Assembly: GCA_029939035.1 (NCBI GenBank) | Contig: JAOZTS010000043.1 | Location: 1-8,919 of the forward strand | Direction of reading: 5' to 3' | DNA from: Candidatus Altimarinota bacterium | Lineage (GTDB): Bacteria; Patescibacteriota; Gracilibacteria; UBA1369; LOWO2-01-FULL-3 | Length of the DNA stretch: 8,919 bases | Shown here: one piece after another, positions 6,427 through 8,919 of the stretch | Position numbering within the stretch: the stretch's first letter is position 1 | Layout of the letters: the number at the start of each line of letters is the position of its first letter | Position numbers and translations under genes: made by a program | Notes under the pieces: generated by a model | The model's input: the letters and a program-made list of their open reading frames with translations, nothing else | What the model was told of the DNA's origin: nothing | Databases searched by the model: none

Positions 6427-8459
6427 GAACTTCGAAGAGGATTTTCACTATCCGGCCTTGTATCTGGAGTATTGTCTTCGTCAAAGTCATCATTATCCAC
6501 CGTTCCTCCTAAACTCTCGACCAAAGGAGTAAGAACCTCATCTCCACCGTCTTTAGCACCACCCAACAAGGAATCTCCCATTTTAAACTGTATTCGCATA
6601 TCTTCAATACTATCCACGTCGCTATCGCCCACCAACTTTATCCGTACACCCATCTCATTCAACAAAGCCTTAATCGCCAAAACTTTCCCCATTTCTACAG
6701 CCCCAAGTTCAGTATCTTGACCTAAAACCGGAAGATGCATCCCAACAATTTTTTCACCCAACGACTCTTTCCCCATATTATCGTTATCATCAAAATTTTT
6801 CAACTCTTCACTAGGAATCAAAGCATCAACAATATATTGACGCATATCAATAACACTTATCAGAGTCAGATCATCGTCAACATCAGCATAAGACTCAATA
6901 TAAGACCTAATTTTAGCCACAATTGCTCCTCTTTGTTCACCTTCAATACAAGATAAAGGATAAATATTACCTATAGGGTCGCCTTCCCCTTCTTCAACAG
7001 AATCGCTCGGAATATCCACATAACGAGGATCAGCCCTAAAGTTCAATCTTTCCAAAAAATCTTGCGGCTCAACCACCTCAATTGTTTCGAAAACTTGTCG
7101 TCTCAAATCAACCGGCCTCCAAGGATTATCTTTTGGTTCAACCGTATCGTTATAAGTTCTCCCAGCACGATATAATTGAATTTCAAAAGTTCCATCAGAC
7201 TTAATACGCCCTCTGTTTATTCTAAGCGGATCTGCACGAAACGGCCCTTCAACAAAAGGCTTGTAAGGGATTACAGTACAATCTCTATCCTTATAAATTT
7301 CCAACAAATTCTTTGCTCTACCAGAACCGGTATAATAACGCGGCGGTTGTACATCTATGCCTTCAACCAATTTATACAACTCAGCCCCCAGTACTCCGTG
7401 CTCCTTTTCAAGAATCTCATACATACGCTGTAAAATCCGAAACGTCATTCCAACGTAGACCGGACTATTTTCATTTTTATCACCTTGTAAAGAAAATGCA
7501 ACTTGCTTTCCAGCCTCAATTGCAGGCCTAAGAGCACAAACAGTCGCTGCATAACTCTGTGCATTTGCCTCAACAACAGAGCGCTTAAGCTCTCCTTGTA
7601 AATCCAAATACTTCTTGATTATTTTCTCTCCATCGTTTAGCTCCACATCTTTATCCTGGGATTTTCCTCGCACAGAATCCAACAATCCACTTTTCATTTT
7701 TTCAAGCCTTTCTGCCCATTGCTTTTCATTCTCTTCTACACTCGGATTAGTCAATCCATCATCATGTTGCTGTTTTTGAGCTTGAAATCTTATTATTCTC
7801 ATAAATGCACTATCGTTTTTTTCCATTTCTTTTAGCTCCGTCTGTATTTTTTTTGCTTCCTTCCCCGCCAAACCTTTTTCTCTAGCCGGATCTATTGATA
7901 AAACAAGAAGAGGAACTAAATCTGCTATCATTAACTCAGACAATCTTTCCACTCTTCGAAGTTGATCAGGCCTAGGTTTCCATCTCACCTTTCCGGATTT
8001 CTCATCCTCGCTTTCAACACATCTCAAACCATGGGTAATCGCAACCATTCTAGATTTCCCTTCACTCAAATCGTTAATTATTTCAGAAGCGTCGTTAAAA
8101 ATGTCCGATTCCAAAGGCTCCATATCCACACCCGAGGTCATATATCGACGAAATAGATCAACAAGTCTATGTCTGGTTCCCTTACGCCCATCCACAATTT
8201 CTTGAGAAATATTTTCTGTAAGCTGTTCTGAAGTAATAGGACAAACTTTGCGCTCCTTAGGTTCATAATTTTTGTCAAAAGCTCCGCACGCAACACAATC
8301 CCCTGCACAACCATGCCCAAGCTCAACCATATCAATAAGAGTTGTTCCCAGCAAATGCCTTGGCTTAACACCACCATCACCAGCTGTACTCCCATTGATT
8401 AACTCATGAGACTCTCCGCTATCTTCCTCTCCACCTAAATTTTCACTATCACCAGCCAT
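6423..8459 (-). CDS. divergent radical SAM superfamily protein, 678 residues
   Basis: The strongest motif is C51-X3-C55-X2-C58 (GHGCAGDCVACGAF), the radical SAM 4Fe-4S pattern, followed by an aromatic residue and placed after a hydrophobic strand (LIDMVEL). Later strands fit the barrel: VDMEPLESD at 111-119 sits where the GGE/SAM-amino motif is expected, MVAITHGLRC at 138-147 resembles the ITNG strand, and LLVLSIDPAREKG at 184-196 resembles the SLD strand. Residues 197-297 are a charged, helical, possibly coiled-coil insertion; barrel-like sequence resumes with QVAFSLQGD (319-327). The region 394-450 (VIPYKPFVEGPFRADPLRI, IKSDGTFEIQLYRAGRTY) is distinctive. The N-terminal 30 residues are Gly/Ser/Glu-rich and the last 30 are Asp-rich, both probably disordered. 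No SPASM-type cysteine cluster, signal peptide or membrane segment is visible. Start is ATG 8457-8459 and stop is TAG. The substrate is unknown; the radical SAM assignment rests on motif and order only. Confidence 0.75.
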   Translation of the reverse strand: MAGDSENLGGEEDSGESHELINGSTAGDGGVKPRHLLGTTLIDMVELGHGCAGDCVACGAFDKNYEPKERKVCPITSEQLTENISQEIVDGRKGTRHRLVDLFRRYMTSGVDMEPLESDIFNDASEIINDLSEGKSRMVAITHGLRCVESEDEKSGKVRWKPRPDQLRRVERLSELMIADLVPLLVLSIDPAREKGLAGKEAKKIQTELKEMEKNDSAFMRIIRFQAQKQQHDDGLTNPSVEENEKQWAERLEKMKSGLLDSVRGKSQDKDVELNDGEKIIKKYLDLQGELKRSVVEANAQSYAATVCALRPAIEAGKQVAFSLQGDKNENSPVYVGMTFRILQRMYEILEKEHGVLGAELYKLVEGIDVQPPRYYTGSGRAKNLLEIYKDRDCTVIPYKPFVEGPFRADPLRINRGRIKSDGTFEIQLYRAGRTYNDTVEPKDNPWRPVDLRRQVFETIEVVEPQDFLERLNFRADPRYVDIPSDSVEEGEGDPIGNIYPLSCIEGEQRGAIVAKIRSYIESYADVDDDLTLISVIDMRQYIVDALIPSEELKNFDDNDNMGKESLGEKIVGMHLPVLGQDTELGAVEMGKVLAIKALLNEMGVRIKLVGDSDVDSIEDMRIQFKMGDSLLGGAKDGGDEVLTPLVESLGGTVDNDDFDEDNTPDTRPDSENPLRSS

Positions 8460-8472
8460 CTCAATTTATGTT

Positions 8473-8478
8473 ATTATA
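8473..8478 (-). promoter_or_regulatory. candidate -10 box for the radical SAM gene
   Basis: A perfect TATAAT on the minus strand ends 13 nt before the ATG, which would give a very short leader of about 7 nt. No reasonable -35 hexamer is found 16-18 nt upstream (CCCTCC/CCTCCT occupies that spot), so an activator may be needed or the match may be chance. Confidence 0.35.
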
Positions 8479-8521
8479 AAACAAATTCAGCCCGCAGGAG
8501 GGTAACTTTAAGCATTTTAGC

Positions 8522-8531
8522 GACATATGTC
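8522..8531. promoter_or_regulatory. candidate operator, GACATATGTC palindrome
   Basis: GACATATGTC is a perfect 10-bp palindrome. Its first eight bases, GACATATG, recur at 8555-8562, 33 bp downstream, inside the predicted PAS-gene promoter. Position upstream of a promoter and recurrence of the half-site suggest binding of a dimeric regulator. Confidence 0.4.
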
Positions 8532-8552
8532 AACAGGATTAAACGGTCTTTC

Positions 8553-8581
8553 TTGACATATGACTAGTAAATGTCGATTAT
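8553..8581 (+). promoter_or_regulatory. promoter of the PAS-domain gene with overlapping inverted repeat
   Basis: A perfect TTGACA (8553-8558) is followed after 17 nt by GATTAT (8576-8581, 4/6); a TATAGT at 8579-8584 is an alternative -10 with an over-long spacer. The start site would be near 8588-8590, about 15 nt before the ATG. GACAT (8555-8559) and ATGTC (8571-8575) form an inverted repeat with an 11-bp spacer centred on ACTAGT, filling the -35 box and spacer, so a bound protein would block RNA polymerase. Confidence 0.5.
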
Positions 8582-8604
8582 AGTAGCATAAATAAGCCAA
8601 TTTC

Positions 8605-8919
8605 ATGAAAAACAAGCTAAACAAAACTGATAAAAGATTAATAGAAATAATCGGAAAAAAGGACTTTAACGCAATAAAAGCACTTCCTAGTAAAGACAAA
8701 GAAGCTATTTTAAACACGGCTCCACATATGAATTTGGCTGAGCACATGCACCAGTGCTTCTGGCTTGGCAACGAAAAACACAAAACCATTTACGTTAACC
8801 CCGTTTATAGAGAAGTTAGTGGGTACTCTTTAGAGGAATGCCTTGGAAAACCATCAGACTTTTGTTTTGACGAAGAAAGTAAAAAAGCTGTCATAAAACA
8901 TCACAAATTAAGAGACAAG
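8605..8919 (+). CDS. PAS-domain sensory protein, N-terminal part (cut by window edge)
   Basis: The first 105 codons are visible and the frame is still open at the right edge. Residues 1-45 are a Lys-rich helical lead-in. A PAS fold begins near residue 48: FWLGNEKHKTIYVNPVYREVSGYSLEECLGKPS shows the classic PAS pattern (strand, Y-x-N-P, then G-Y-S-x-E-E-x-x-G), and CFDEESKKAVIKHHKLRD continues it. PAS domains bind small ligands or cofactors and sense redox, light, oxygen or metabolites. The output module (histidine kinase, GGDEF, DNA-binding, or none) lies outside the window. No membrane segment is visible in this part, so a cytoplasmic sensor is likely. It starts at ATG 8605 without a Shine-Dalgarno. 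It is divergent from the radical SAM gene and may control its own promoter through the GACAT/ATGTC sites; that is inference. Confidence 0.85.
   Translation, partial: MKNKLNKTDKRLIEIIGKKDFNAIKALPSKDKEAILNTAPHMNLAEHMHQCFWLGNEKHKTIYVNPVYREVSGYSLEECLGKPSDFCFDEESKKAVIKHHKLRDK

Larger units (their letters stand above)
8460..8604. promoter_or_regulatory. divergent control region between the radical SAM and PAS genes
   Basis: This 145-bp region holds candidate promoters for both flanking genes and two inverted-repeat sites. It also has an AGGAGGG at 8496-8502 on the plus strand with no start codon at a usable distance. Only mini-frames of about 9 codons (plus, from 8527) and 13 codons (minus, 8474-8515) exist, and neither has support. 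Confidence 0.6.

Noticed and set aside
8474..8515. 13-codon minus-strand mini-frame (MLKVTLLRAEFVL) as a leader peptide of the radical SAM gene
   Set aside because: No Shine-Dalgarno, and it lies upstream of the predicted transcription start, its stop overlapping the -10 box.
1..8919. Recoded genome with TGA as glycine
   Set aside because: All long genes are full length under the standard code and contain no in-frame TGA.
1..8919. CRISPR array, insertion sequence, tRNA or rRNA genes
   Set aside because: No evenly spaced repeats, terminal inverted repeats with a transposase, cloverleaf sequences or rRNA-like blocks were seen in any intergenic stretch.

Overview
The window looks like a piece of chromosome from a small-genome, AT-rich bacterium, most likely a member of the Candidate Phyla Radiation (Patescibacteria). 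Peregrinibacteria-like is a guess from overall protein flavour, not a proof. Reasons: housekeeping genes (topA, an HU gene, pheS, pheT) lie beside lineage-restricted genes; Shine-Dalgarno sequences are nearly absent; and the partial PAS protein at the right edge resembles PAS proteins I associate with that group. The genetic code behaves as standard: about 2,750 codons contain no in-frame TGA, which argues against the TGA=Gly code of Gracilibacteria and Absconditabacteria. No mobile element, CRISPR array, tRNA or rRNA was found.

Layout: (1) 1-1560, minus: 5' 520 codons of topA, running off the left edge. (2) 1561-1846: divergent intergenic region with promoter candidates for topA and the HU gene, an ACAAG word cluster and some hairpins. 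(3) 1847-2122, plus: HU-family DNA-binding protein, followed by tandem stops, a bulged hairpin, a strong bidirectional UUCG-loop terminator and an 18-bp perfect palindrome. (4) 2205-2831, minus: unrecognised 208-residue protein convergent with HU. (5) 2916-3956 and 4018-6426, plus: pheS and pheT, the two subunits of phenylalanyl-tRNA synthetase, a likely two-gene operon. (6) 6423-8459, minus: 678-residue protein with a CX3CX2C cluster and the expected layout of a radical SAM barrel, overlapping the end of pheT by 4 bp. (7) 8460-8604: divergent control region with a TTGACA promoter element embedded in GACAT/ATGTC half-sites. (8) 8605-8919, plus: start of a PAS-domain sensory protein, cut by the right edge.

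How the genes relate: topA and HU both act on DNA topology and nucleoid structure and are transcribed divergently. PheS and PheT form one (alpha-beta)2 enzyme. The radical SAM and PAS genes share one intergenic control region with inverted-repeat sites, so a sensory link between them is possible but is inference. The most novel items are the divergent radical SAM protein with its long charged insertion, the GACATATGTC-type operator candidate, and the repeated arrangement of a -10-like hexamer 7-8 nt upstream of ATG without a Shine-Dalgarno, which suggests leaderless mRNAs.
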